Shown in pieces: positions 26,199-34,317 of a stretch of DNA of 64,000 nucleotides. The stretch is taken from positions 86,569 through 150,568 of the forward strand of contig DATBGS010000024.1 of the NCBI GenBank assembly GCA_036557885.1, read 5' to 3'. Position 1 is the stretch's first letter. Every line of letters starts with the position of its first letter. Below the pieces are notes generated by a model, which saw only the letters and a program-made list of their open reading frames with translations, was not told the DNA's origin and did not search any database. Position numbers and translations under genes: made by a program. This DNA is from DATBGS01 sp036557885. Its GTDB lineage: Bacteria > Chloroflexota > Ktedonobacteria > Ktedonobacterales > DATBGS01.

Positions 26199-26362
26199 AC
26201 CTTCGGGGCAGGGTGAAATTCCCGATCGGCGGTATGGCGGCGCGCTGCAACGCAGCACACGCCAAGCCCGCGAGCCGAGCCTGATGTGTATAGCATCACC
26301 GCAGAGCAGATGCCGGTGCAAGGCCGGAGCCGACAGTTACAGTCTGGATGGAAGAAGGTCGA
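26199..26362 (+). ncRNA. FMN riboswitch (RFN element)
   Basis: Conserved blocks appear in order: CTTCGGGGCAGGGTGAAATT, CCCGATCGGCGGTA, a variable arm, AGCCCGCGAGC, a second variable hairpin, GATGCCGGTGCAAGGCCGG, AGCCGACAGTTACAGTC and TGGATGGAAGAAGG, closing with the start block. These are the FMN-binding aptamer's invariant strands. FMN binding is expected to switch off the downstream riboflavin transporter. The hairpin that follows hides the ribosome site, suggesting control of translation. Confidence 0.96.
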
Positions 26363-26465
26363 ATGGCGGCTGCGCGCCCTTTGCTTATGTGAAGGGTGTC
26401 CTGTTGCGTTCGCCTCATGTCGCCCCAGGTCGGTAGTCTCGGCTGGGGCGGTTCTGCATTTAGCG

Positions 26466-26491
26466 CCTCCTCAGCCGCGCAACCGAGGAGG
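26466..26491 (+). promoter_or_regulatory. Shine-Dalgarno-sequestering hairpin of the riboswitch
   Basis: CCTCCTC (26466-26472) is a perfect complement of GAGGAGG (26485-26491), the ribosome site six bases before the TTG at 26498. A second hairpin, CGCCCCAG/CTGGGGCG (26421-26450), lies between aptamer and sequestor. No U-tract is present, so a translational rather than terminating switch is likely. Confidence 0.65.
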
Positions 26492-26497
26492 CTTGCA

Positions 26498-27385
26498 TTG
26501 GGTATTACTTCTACCTCTCCACCGTTCCCACCTACCAAAGCGCGCCCAAGGCGCGAAGCAGCAACTCCTCTTGTCCCTGAAGAGGCTGCGGCATTTGACG
26601 AACCATCAGATAAAAGGCGAGCGGTCCGCCAACGTTCCAAACGTGCTGCGCTGATACTCAGGGTGCTGGCGCCAGTGCTGCTGGGCATTGCGCTGGTGGC
26701 GGCCTGGCAGATTGTCGTGCAGATGGGGCGGGTTTCCGAATTTGTCTTGCCCGCGCCCGCCGATGTCGCGCAATCCTTCTGGGGGTCGCTCCAAAGTGGT
26801 TCGCTGCTTCAGTACACCAGAGTCACCGCGCTAGAGAGCCTGCTGGGGTGCGCGCTGGGGGCACTCGTGGCGCTGCCGCTGGGCTACTCTATCGCGCATA
26901 GCCGGTTCGTCGCCAGCACGGTGCAGCCCTATCTCGCCGCGAGCCAGGCTGTTCCCGCCGTTGCCATTGCGCCATTGATTGGACTGTGGCTGGGCTATGG
27001 GCTAACGCCGGTTGTTGCGTTGTGCGCGCTGATTGTGTTCTTCCCGATGGTAATTACCACCGTCCTGGGGCTGCGCATGCTTGATCAGGATATTCTGGAC
27101 GCGGCGCGCGTGGAAGGGGCTGGCCGATGGGCGCTGCTCTGGCACATTGAGTTTCCGCTGGCGCTGCCAAGCATTCTGGCCGGGCTGCGCACCAGCCTGA
27201 CCCTTTCCATCACCGGCTCTGTCGTTGGTGAGTTCGTGGTTGGCGGCAATGGCCTGGGCGAACTGCTGATTGTTGAACGCAGCTTCGCGGATGCCGCTGG
27301 CGTTTTTGTCACGTTATTTATGCTGGCGCTGCTGGCCGCCGTCCTCTATGGCGGGGTGCGGCTGATTGAGCGCCGCTTGCTTTAA
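26498..27385 (+). CDS. ribX: Riboflavin ABC transporter permease, RibX-like
   Basis: A 295-residue permease of the nitrate/sulfonate/HMP-precursor ABC type with about six helices. The EAA loop is EGAGRWALLWHIEFPLALPS, where the ATPase would dock. I place the start at TTG 26498, preceded at six bases by GAGGAGG; an upstream GTG at 26396 would translate through the regulatory hairpins. Riboswitch control plus the NMT1/THI5-like partner downstream match the RibXY riboflavin uptake system described in Chloroflexota. No ATPase gene is adjacent, so one encoded elsewhere must energise it. The first 50 residues are hydrophilic. Confidence 0.85.
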   Translation: MGITSTSPPFPPTKARPRREAATPLVPEEAAAFDEPSDKRRAVRQRSKRAALILRVLAPVLLGIALVAAWQIVVQMGRVSEFVLPAPADVAQSFWGSLQSGSLLQYTRVTALESLLGCALGALVALPLGYSIAHSRFVASTVQPYLAASQAVPAVAIAPLIGLWLGYGLTPVVALCALIVFFPMVITTVLGLRMLDQDILDAARVEGAGRWALLWHIEFPLALPSILAGLRTSLTLSITGSVVGEFVVGGNGLGELLIVERSFADAAGVFVTLFMLALLAAVLYGGVRLIERRLL

Positions 27386-27399
27386 AAGGAGAGATTATC

Positions 27400-28431
27400 G
27401 TGCGTTTGTCTCACGCGCTTTCGTTTCGGCTGGCATCACGCTCAGCCGCGCTGCTGGCCGCGCTTGTCGTGGTCTTTCTTGCCGGGTGTGGGAACACCAG
27501 CGCCAACGCAAATCAGCATCATCTTACGGTTGGCCTGACCTACATTCCAAACATTCAGTTTGCGCCGTTTTATGTGGCGCAGGAACTTGGCTATTACAAA
27601 GATGCCGGGTTGAATGTGACACTGCGCCATCATCAATTCAGCGAGGGCGAGTTTGATGCCATCGCCGCCGGAAAAGAAGACGCCGTGTTTGGCGGCGGCG
27701 ACGAGATGCTCCAGGCCCGCGACCACAAGATTTCCCTGGTGTATGTCGCCAATGTCTATACGAAGTATCCGGTGGCGCTGATGGTGCCCGCCAACTCGCC
27801 CATCAAGACAGCGGCAGACCTGCGCGGCCACACCATCGGCATCCCTGGGCAATTTGGGGAAACCTACTTTGGCTTGCTGGCGCTGCTCCAGAATGCGGGG
27901 CTGAAAGCCTCGGATGTCACCATGCAAAACATTGCCTTCACGCAGGTTGCGGCGCTGCTGGGGAACAAGGTAGACGCCGTGATGGGCTATCTGAACAATG
28001 AAGCGATTCAGTTTCAGCAGGCTAATTTTGCGGTGCGCACGCTGGCGCTTTCAGACGTGGTGCAGCCATTGCCGCTCGTCTCAAACGGGCTGGGCGCGCT
28101 GCAATCGGAACTGGACGCGCACCCGGATGATATCAAAGCGCTGGTGGCGGCCACCATGCGCGGCGTGCAATACACGATTGCTCACCCGCAAGACGCGCTG
28201 AACATCAGCAAGAAATATGTGGACGGGCTGGATGACTCCAAAAATGCCGCGAACGCGCTGGCAGTCTTGCAGGCGACGATTCCGATGTGGCAGGATACCG
28301 CGACGAGTTCCGGCCATAACGACCCGAATACCTGGCAGGCGATGGAAGCGTTCATGCTCCAATATGGGCTGATCTCTACCCAGATGGACGCAAGCCAGGC
28401 GTTTAGCAACGATTATCTGCCCCAGGGTTGA
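27400..28431 (+). CDS. ribY: Riboflavin-binding lipoprotein, RibY-like (NMT1/THI5 fold)
   Basis: A 343-residue secreted lipoprotein. The lipobox LAGC (Cys near residue 30) follows a hydrophobic signal sequence. VGLTYIPNIQFAPFYVAQELGYYKDAG is the NMT1/THI5-like opening, followed by GGGDEML and DLRGHTIGIPGQFGE. The family binds pyrimidine or flavin-like ligands; the FMN riboswitch upstream points to riboflavin rather than a thiamine precursor. GTG 27400 follows AAAAGGAGA, 14 bases after ribX. Operon with ribX. Confidence 0.87.
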   Translation: MRLSHALSFRLASRSAALLAALVVVFLAGCGNTSANANQHHLTVGLTYIPNIQFAPFYVAQELGYYKDAGLNVTLRHHQFSEGEFDAIAAGKEDAVFGGGDEMLQARDHKISLVYVANVYTKYPVALMVPANSPIKTAADLRGHTIGIPGQFGETYFGLLALLQNAGLKASDVTMQNIAFTQVAALLGNKVDAVMGYLNNEAIQFQQANFAVRTLALSDVVQPLPLVSNGLGALQSELDAHPDDIKALVAATMRGVQYTIAHPQDALNISKKYVDGLDDSKNAANALAVLQATIPMWQDTATSSGHNDPNTWQAMEAFMLQYGLISTQMDASQAFSNDYLPQG

Positions 28432-28437
28432 CCTTTG

Positions 28438-28516
28438 GCGGGCCGACAAGCTGTCGGCCCGCCAACCGGCAGGGACGCCGGTGCTACAAGCAGTACCCTC
28501 TTCTATGAGGGTTTAT
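28438..28516 (+). terminator. Terminator region after ribXY, with an embedded REP copy
   Basis: An 11-bp GC-rich stem (28438-28448 with 28454-28464) starts six bases past the ribY stop. A REP copy follows at 28465-28490, then a 6-bp ACCCTC/GAGGGT hairpin (28495-28512) followed by TTATT. Either hairpin could stop transcription. Confidence 0.6.
28465..28490 (-). repeat. REP-like GTAG hairpin
   Basis: Minus-strand consensus copy (CTTGTAGCACCGGCGTCCCT followed by GCCGGTT). Intergenic, between two hairpins at the end of ribXY. Confidence 0.8.
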
Positions 28517-28525
28517 TGGAGATGC

Positions 28526-29086
28526 TCAGGGCATGGACTTCTGCGGGTGGTGAGCGGCAAAGAGGCGCACCATCTCGCGGATAAATGACAGAAGGTCGCT
28601 GGGTTGGCGGCTCGTCACCAATCGCCCATCCACGACCACTTCTTGATCTACCCAGTTCCCGCCAGCGTTACGAATATCGTCCTGAATGGTGTGGTAGCTG
28701 GTGAGGGTGCGGCCACGCACCAGGCCCGCCGAGATAAGCTCCCAGGGCGCGTGGCAGATGACGGCCATTGGCTTGCCAGTCCGATCCATTGCGCGGATAA
28801 ACTCCAGCACTTTTGGCTGCGCGCGCATAAAATCGGCGTTGAGCGCGCCGCCTGGGAGCATCAAGGCGTCGTAGTCGTTGGGGTTGGCCTGGTCAATCGT
28901 CTTATCAACCGGGACGGTGATGCTCTTGTCCATATGCCGAAATGCCTGGATTTTCCCCGGCCTGGGCGAAATAATATCCACTTTGGCACTCGCCTGGCCG
29001 AGCGATTTCGCGGGTTCGGTCAGTTCGGATTCCTCAAAGCCATCGGTTGCCAGGATTGCTACCTTGAAGTTCTCTAACGCAGCCAT
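28526..29086 (-). CDS. DJ-1/PfpI family protein (YhbO-like)
   Basis: A 186-residue cytoplasmic protein. The nucleophile elbow is AVICHAPWEL (Cys about 116), with the conserved Glu in ATDGFEESEL (about 19). TSYHTIQDDIRNAGG and VVDGRLVTSRQPSDL complete the type 1 PfpI pattern. Members act as deglycases, glyoxalases or weak peptidases and protect against carbonyl or oxidative stress; which activity applies is debated in the family. The start at 29086 lies about 166 bases from the divergent murF-alr start. Confidence 0.92.
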   Translation of the reverse strand: MAALENFKVAILATDGFEESELTEPAKSLGQASAKVDIISPRPGKIQAFRHMDKSITVPVDKTIDQANPNDYDALMLPGGALNADFMRAQPKVLEFIRAMDRTGKPMAVICHAPWELISAGLVRGRTLTSYHTIQDDIRNAGGNWVDQEVVVDGRLVTSRQPSDLLSFIREMVRLFAAHHPQKSMP

Positions 29087-29251
29087 AGATCACACCCCTT
29101 TGCTGATACAATCATGCCATGCTTCGTTCTCTCCTCGGATGGCTCTGCAACATCCGTGCCCCTGCTCAGGCGGTGGCTTTTTCACGCTTCAAGCGCTATA
29201 CTGGCGATAATAAACCCATGCCAGGGGCAGATTCTAGCAAGCGAGTGGTTC

Positions 29252-32023
29252 ATGGTCATTCTTGAGGATTTTCAGCGGCTCACCGGGGCAGCACTGCGCT
29301 TTCCTGGGCGGGCAGATCGCTTTCCGGCTTTTGCCCAGGATTCGCGGCAGATTGCGCCGGGCGAATTGTTTGTGGCTGTGCGCGGCGAGCACTACGACGG
29401 CCATGCTTTTTTGGAAGAGGCGGTCCAGTTGGGCGCGGCGGGCATTGTCGCAGAAGAGAAACGCTTTCAGGAGCGCGAAGCGCGCCAGCCGGGGCTGGCA
29501 AGCGCGCTGGAGCAGTCCGGGGTGGCTTTATTGCTGGTGGACGATCTGCGCGTCGCGCTGCGTGCCTATGCGCGCGGCATCTTGCGCCAGTGGCATCCGC
29601 GCGTGATTGCCGTCACCGGCAGCGTGGGCAAGACCACAACCAAAGAGGCCATTGCAACCATTCTAGGCCACTCGCTGCCCACGTTCCGCACCTGGCGCAA
29701 TTATAACGACCTGCTGGGCGTGCCGCTCTCCCTGGGGCGCTTGCAGCCAGAACATCGCTTGGCGGTGCTGGAGTTTGGCTGCGACCACCCAGGAGAAATA
29801 GCCGCGCTCTGCGAGATGACGCAACCCTCGATAGGCGTGGTCACGCGCGTGAGCCATACTCAGCTACAATACTTTGGCAGCATCGAGCGCTATGCCGAAG
29901 AACTGGCCGCGCTCACCAGAAGCCTCCCGCCAGAGGGCTACGCCGTCCTCAACGCCCTGGACCCCGCCTGCCTGAAGATGGCAAAAGAAACACAGGCCAC
30001 ACCTGTGCTTTTTGCCGCCGGGCGCAGTGACGATCCACGTGTGCGGGCAACCTGCAACGGCACTGGCTATTCTTCAGATGGGTTGATGGCTATTCTGACC
30101 TTTTCCCCAGACTCTCCGCCAACAGGTACTCCAGCCCCAAACGGTCCTGAACCCTCGCTACAGCAACCGGATGATGAGAGTCTTGGCATCCATTTTTTCA
30201 AGGGCCTGACTGGATTACATTGGGTTGAAAGCATTCTGGCAGCCATCACAACAACGCTTTCTTTCGGCATTCATCCTCACGAGGCACTGGATACCAGCCT
30301 TTCAAGATTTACGACTCTTCCAGGCAGATCACGTCTGCTTGAGGGCATCGCGGGCAGCTTCTTGCTGGACGATACTCACAACGCGCCACCCATCGCCGTT
30401 GAAGCCGCCCTGGAGACGCTGCGCGACCTGAAGCGCGCCCATGCCAGCAGCCGCGCCGTCGCAGTGCTGGGCGATATGCTGCGCCTGGGACCATATGAAG
30501 AGGAAGCACATCGGCGCGTTGGCCGCCGGGTGGCCGAAGTGGCTGATTTCCTGGTGACGCAGGGCCAACGCGCCGAAATTATCGCGCAGACGGCGCGCCA
30601 GGCTGGCATGTCCGCTGAAGCGGTTGAAGTCACCTACAGCGCGGAGGACGCCGCGCAGGTAGTTCGCCGCTATCTGGAGCAGGCCACACCTGCACCGGCA
30701 GGGACGCCGGTGCTACAAGCCACCGCCCGTAGCACCGGCATCCCTGCCGGTGCAGCGCCCCACACCCCTGCCATTATCCTCATCAAAGGCTCGGAAGAGA
30801 TGCGCATGGAGCGTGTGACCGAGCGGCTGCTGGCGCGCCCGGAAGAAGCGCCGGAGGTACTTGACCGCCAGACGCTGGCCTGGAAGCAGGTAGTGCGCAT
30901 GCGCCCAGACCGGCCTACCTGGGTGGAGGTTGACCTGGGGGCCATTGCCGAAAACTGCCGCCGCTTGAAACATCTGATAGGCCCGAATGTGGAATTGCTA
31001 GCGAGCCTCAAGGCAGATGCCTATGGGCATGGCGCGCTGCGCGTGGCACGCACTGTGCTGCACAATGGCGCATCGCGGATTGGGGTGGCGACGCTCAGCG
31101 AAGCAGTGCCGCTGCGCCAGGCAGGGATTGCCGCCCCAATTCTGATCTTTGGGTATGTTCCGCCCTGGCAGATGCGCGAAGCCGTGCGACTGGGCCTCAC
31201 CGTCACCGTCTATTCGCTAGAGGCACTGGAGGCGCTTTCGCAGGCGGCGCAATCGCTAGGGCTGCCAGCAAAAGCCCATCTCAAGATTGACAGCGGGATG
31301 GGCCGCCTGGGGGTGCGCGCACAGACGCTTGAGCCAATCCGCCAGATCGTCGCTCAGGCACATAACTTGCCAGGTGTCGAGCTTGAGGGTATCTACACAC
31401 ACTTTGCCTGCGCCGATAGCAGCGATCAGACCCATTGCCGCATGCAATTGGCGCGCTTTAACGCAGTAATATCCAATCTGCAAGCCAGCACCATGTGCCC
31501 GCCATTGGTGCATGCCAGCAACAGCGCCGCAACACTCGCGCTGCCAGAGGCGCGCTTTGGGATGGTGCGCTGCGGCATTGCTCTGTACGGGCTAGACCCT
31601 TCGGACGAGGTACGTCTGCCGGAGGGCTTTCGCCCTGCCCTGAGCTTTAAGACGCAAATTGCCCAGGTCAAGGATGTGCCAGCCGGCGAGTGCATCAGCT
31701 ATGGCTGCACCTACGTGACGCCCAGAGATACGCGCATTGCGGTGATTCCAGTGGGCTATGCCGATGGCTTCCGGCGCGCGCCTGCCAACTGGGGCGAAGT
31801 GCTGGTGCAGGGGCAGCGCGTGCCGCTGGTGGGGCGGGTCTGCATGGATCAGTGTATGATAGATGTGAGCGCGCTTCCAGACGCGATGGTTGGCGATGAG
31901 GTTGTTCTGATTGGGCAGCAGGGCGCAGAACGGCTGACCGCTGAGGCGGTAGCAACACGGCTGGGAACAATTAGTTACGAGGTTGTTTCGGAAATTTTGG
32001 CACGGGTGCCGAGGATGAATTAA
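29252..32023 (+). CDS. murF-alr: MurF-Alr fusion: UDP-MurNAc-tripeptide:D-Ala-D-Ala ligase and alanine racemase
   Basis: A 923-residue bifunctional peptidoglycan enzyme. Residues 1-540 are MurF: FAQDSRQIAPGELFVAVRG, P-loop VTGSVGKTTTKEAI (about 121), FRTWRNYNDLLGVPL, DDTHNAPP and VLGDMLRLG, then IILIKGSEEMRME. Residues about 555-923 are alanine racemase: VEVDLGAIAENCR, SLKADAYGHG with the PLP Lys at 587, ISYGCTYV with the catalytic Tyr, and GRVCMDQCMID. The fusion would make D-Ala and add D-Ala-D-Ala to the precursor. A 62-base REP pair is inserted in frame at 30692-30753, just before the MurF KGS motif. Start ATG 29252 has only a weak ribosome site. It overlaps the next gene at TAATG. Confidence 0.93.
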   Translation: MVILEDFQRLTGAALRFPGRADRFPAFAQDSRQIAPGELFVAVRGEHYDGHAFLEEAVQLGAAGIVAEEKRFQEREARQPGLASALEQSGVALLLVDDLRVALRAYARGILRQWHPRVIAVTGSVGKTTTKEAIATILGHSLPTFRTWRNYNDLLGVPLSLGRLQPEHRLAVLEFGCDHPGEIAALCEMTQPSIGVVTRVSHTQLQYFGSIERYAEELAALTRSLPPEGYAVLNALDPACLKMAKETQATPVLFAAGRSDDPRVRATCNGTGYSSDGLMAILTFSPDSPPTGTPAPNGPEPSLQQPDDESLGIHFFKGLTGLHWVESILAAITTTLSFGIHPHEALDTSLSRFTTLPGRSRLLEGIAGSFLLDDTHNAPPIAVEAALETLRDLKRAHASSRAVAVLGDMLRLGPYEEEAHRRVGRRVAEVADFLVTQGQRAEIIAQTARQAGMSAEAVEVTYSAEDAAQVVRRYLEQATPAPAGTPVLQATARSTGIPAGAAPHTPAIILIKGSEEMRMERVTERLLARPEEAPEVLDRQTLAWKQVVRMRPDRPTWVEVDLGAIAENCRRLKHLIGPNVELLASLKADAYGHGALRVARTVLHNGASRIGVATLSEAVPLRQAGIAAPILIFGYVPPWQMREAVRLGLTVTVYSLEALEALSQAAQSLGLPAKAHLKIDSGMGRLGVRAQTLEPIRQIVAQAHNLPGVELEGIYTHFACADSSDQTHCRMQLARFNAVISNLQASTMCPPLVHASNSAATLALPEARFGMVRCGIALYGLDPSDEVRLPEGFRPALSFKTQIAQVKDVPAGECISYGCTYVTPRDTRIAVIPVGYADGFRRAPANWGEVLVQGQRVPLVGRVCMDQCMIDVSALPDAMVGDEVVLIGQQGAERLTAEAVATRLGTISYEVVSEILARVPRMN
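30692..30753 (+). repeat. Inverted pair of REP-like hairpins inside murF-alr
   Basis: A minus-strand copy (30692-30719) and a plus-strand copy (30729-30753), nine bases apart, both near consensus. Translated in frame they read APAGTPVLQATARSTGIPAG within the MurF C-terminal domain. Confidence 0.9.
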
Positions 32024-32964
32024 TGTACGCGCGGATTATTGCAAATGTGCATAGCGGTGGTGGGCATGGCCTCTACGGACAACACCAACTCAAAAAGGCG
32101 ATTGCCAGGTTAGAAGATCATGGCTGGAAGGTGGAACTCTGCCCAACCGATGGACCGGGCAGCGGGCGGCGTCTGGCGCAGGAGGCAGTGAAGAAGGGCG
32201 CCGATATAGTGGTTTCGGCGGGAGGCGATGGCACGCTCAACGAGGTGTTGCAGGGGCTGGCGGGTTCGCAGGTCGCGCTGGGTGTCTTCCCGATGGGCAC
32301 CATCAACGTCTGGGCGCGCGAGATGGGCATCCCACTCAATCTGGTGGGCGCCGCCGATGTCCTCTTGAAGGGCGAGCGCCGCCGCGTGGACCTGGGCATG
32401 GCAAATGAGCGCTACTTTCTGCTCTTTGCGGGCATTGGCGCGGATGGCGTCATCACCAGCCTGATCGAGCATCGTTTCCTCAAGCGATTGGGCGTGCTGA
32501 GTTATCTTGTGGCTGGCACCGCTGTTGGGCTGGGGCCGCTGGATTTCCATCTGCATGTTAAGGTCAATGGGCGCGCATTTCGCACCCGCGCCAGCATGAT
32601 CTTGATCGGCAACACGCGCCTCTATGCAGGCTTTGCGCGCATCACTCATCAGGCAGTCTGCGACGATGGGCGCCTGGATATGTGCATCATCCGCAGGCAA
32701 GGCATGCTGGGGCGCGGGCAAGTGCTGCTCAATGCTTTGCGCCGACACTATCCGCTGGGAGCGCGTGTCAGCCACGAACAAATAGAATCGGTCACGATAG
32801 ACGCCGAAGCGCCCGTGCCCATTGAGGTGGATGGCGAGCCAGCGGGTACGCTGCCGATGACCTTTCGCGTTGCGCCGCAAATGCTCACCGTGATCGTGCC
32901 ACGCACCCGCCCGCCCGAATTATTTGCCGAAGAACTGAAAACAGCCGTTAACGAGGCGAGTTAA
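32023..32964 (+). CDS. Diacylglycerol/lipid kinase family protein (YegS/DgkB-like)
   Basis: A 313-residue kinase. The nucleotide motif VSAGGDGTLNEV (about 65-76) and GVFPMGTINVWARE, where most family members have GTxNxxA, are present; GIGADGVITSLIE and the C-terminal IEVDGEP complete the fold. It should phosphorylate diacylglycerol or another membrane lipid, feeding phospholipid or undecaprenol-related recycling. The ATG shares one base with the stop of murF-alr (TAATG), so translation is coupled and an envelope role is likely. Confidence 0.9.
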   Translation: MYARIIANVHSGGGHGLYGQHQLKKAIARLEDHGWKVELCPTDGPGSGRRLAQEAVKKGADIVVSAGGDGTLNEVLQGLAGSQVALGVFPMGTINVWAREMGIPLNLVGAADVLLKGERRRVDLGMANERYFLLFAGIGADGVITSLIEHRFLKRLGVLSYLVAGTAVGLGPLDFHLHVKVNGRAFRTRASMILIGNTRLYAGFARITHQAVCDDGRLDMCIIRRQGMLGRGQVLLNALRRHYPLGARVSHEQIESVTIDAEAPVPIEVDGEPAGTLPMTFRVAPQMLTVIVPRTRPPELFAEELKTAVNEAS

Positions 32965-32980
32965 GGGTAACAAAACCACT

Positions 32981-33063
32981 CCCCGGCAGGGACGCCGGGG
33001 CTACAGGCGATTTTGCCCGTAGCCCCGGCGTCCACCTGCCCCCGCTTTGGGGGGTGCCGGGGA
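32981..33063 (+). repeat. Inverted REP pair with one long-form copy
   Basis: Minus-strand short copy at 32981-33005 and plus-strand long copy at 33019-33063. In the long form a CCTGCCCCC/GGGGGG inner hairpin replaces the usual short loop. It sits between convergent genes and may act as a bidirectional terminator. Confidence 0.8.
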
Positions 33064-33076
33064 AAGCAGAGCGAGT

Positions 33077-34216
33077 CTACCGATGCGCCGCCGTTTGGGG
33101 CGCCTTCGCGCGCATCTTCGCCATCACCGCGTCAATGGCAGCAAAAAGCCGGTTCTGAACAAACTCGTTGGCCGATGGGCCAAGATGCCCAACTCGAATG
33201 GCCTTGCCCGACAGGTGCTCCAATCCGCCGCCAATAAACATACCGTACTCGGTGCGCAGCGTATTTGCCAGATCAGCAGCACCAATATCCGCTGGCGGGA
33301 ACGCCACCGTCACCGTTGTCGAGGCCCAGCCATCCTCGGCCAGCAGCGTGAAGCCGCGCTCGCGCAGCAAAGAGCGCACATGGCTGGTAACACGGCGGTG
33401 CCGCTCGTAGCGCGCCTCCAGCCCCTCGGCCAGCACGCGATTCACCGACTGATCAAGCGCCATCAGGTTGTTGGTGGCAACTGTGACCGGGTAGGGGTGC
33501 CAATCGGGGTTTTCGCTCCAGTACGCGCGCCAGTTGCGCAGGTTGAGATACCAGCCGGGCGTCGGACGTTTCTGGCTATCCACCACCTTCCAGCCAATAT
33601 CTGAAAGCGTGGCAATCCCCAGTCCTGGCGCGGATTCCAGGCATTTTTGTGATGCTGTTGCGCTGGCGGCCACGCCCCATTCATCCATCTTGAGCGGCAC
33701 ACCACCCACCGACCCGACCCCATCCACCATCAGCGCCACGCCGCGTTCGCGGGCAACAGCCGCCAACTCTTTGATGGGATTCAGTACGCCGCTGGAAGTC
33801 TCGGACTGGACCACCGCCAGGACATCCACGCGGTTCTTATCAAGGAATTTGGCAATATCCGCCGGGTCGGGCACTTTGCCCCACTCCAGCCTGATCTCCA
33901 GCGCGTCCGGGTCGTAGCCGCGCGCCATTGTGGTAAGCCGCTCAGCAAAAAAGCCGTTGACAATGACGGCAGCGTGCTTATCCAGGCCCATCAATGTGCC
34001 CAGCGCGGCATCCACCGCCGCCGAACCAGAGCCACCAAAGGGGAAGACCGGATTGGTCGTGAAAAATACTTTTTGAAGTTTGCCAATCAGAGCCTTATAG
34101 AAAGGAACGTATCCTGGGCCATAATGCACCGGAACGGGATGGCTCATCGCGCTCAGCACTTCTGGCGAAACCGGCACCGGGCCGGGTACTAAGACCTCAA
34201 CCTGAAAGTTCTCCAC
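33077..34216 (-). CDS. Class V aminotransferase (alanine-glyoxylate/serine-pyruvate type)
   Basis: A 379-residue PLP enzyme. The PLP-binding Lys lies in ATASQKCLESAPGLG (about 190), and the Asp contacting the pyridine N is in ALMVDGVGSVGG. VPGPVPVSPEVLSAM at the N-terminus and FGGSGSAAVDAAL near residue 60 match the AGXT/SGAT group, which exchanges amino groups between alanine or serine and glyoxylate or pyruvate. I chose GTG 34216 because AGGAG lies upstream and the additional 17 residues of the longer frame are basic and low-complexity. It follows the nitrilase-type gene in the same direction. Confidence 0.87.
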   Translation of the reverse strand: MENFQVEVLVPGPVPVSPEVLSAMSHPVPVHYGPGYVPFYKALIGKLQKVFFTTNPVFPFGGSGSAAVDAALGTLMGLDKHAAVIVNGFFAERLTTMARGYDPDALEIRLEWGKVPDPADIAKFLDKNRVDVLAVVQSETSSGVLNPIKELAAVARERGVALMVDGVGSVGGVPLKMDEWGVAASATASQKCLESAPGLGIATLSDIGWKVVDSQKRPTPGWYLNLRNWRAYWSENPDWHPYPVTVATNNLMALDQSVNRVLAEGLEARYERHRRVTSHVRSLLRERGFTLLAEDGWASTTVTVAFPPADIGAADLANTLRTEYGMFIGGGLEHLSGKAIRVGHLGPSANEFVQNRLFAAIDAVMAKMRAKAPQTAAHR

Positions 34217-34317
34217 TTGCCTGCTCCTGCTTTTGTGATTGCTTCTCCTCCTCATCCCCATTCGCATTGCGAATTGCCACGAGCATATGATAGCCCAATC
34301 GCCCGAATGGTGCCACC

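Noticed and set aside
26396..26497. GTG 26396 as the ribX start
   Set aside because: It lacks a ribosome site and would require translation through the regulatory hairpins; TTG 26498 has a GAGGAGG at six bases.
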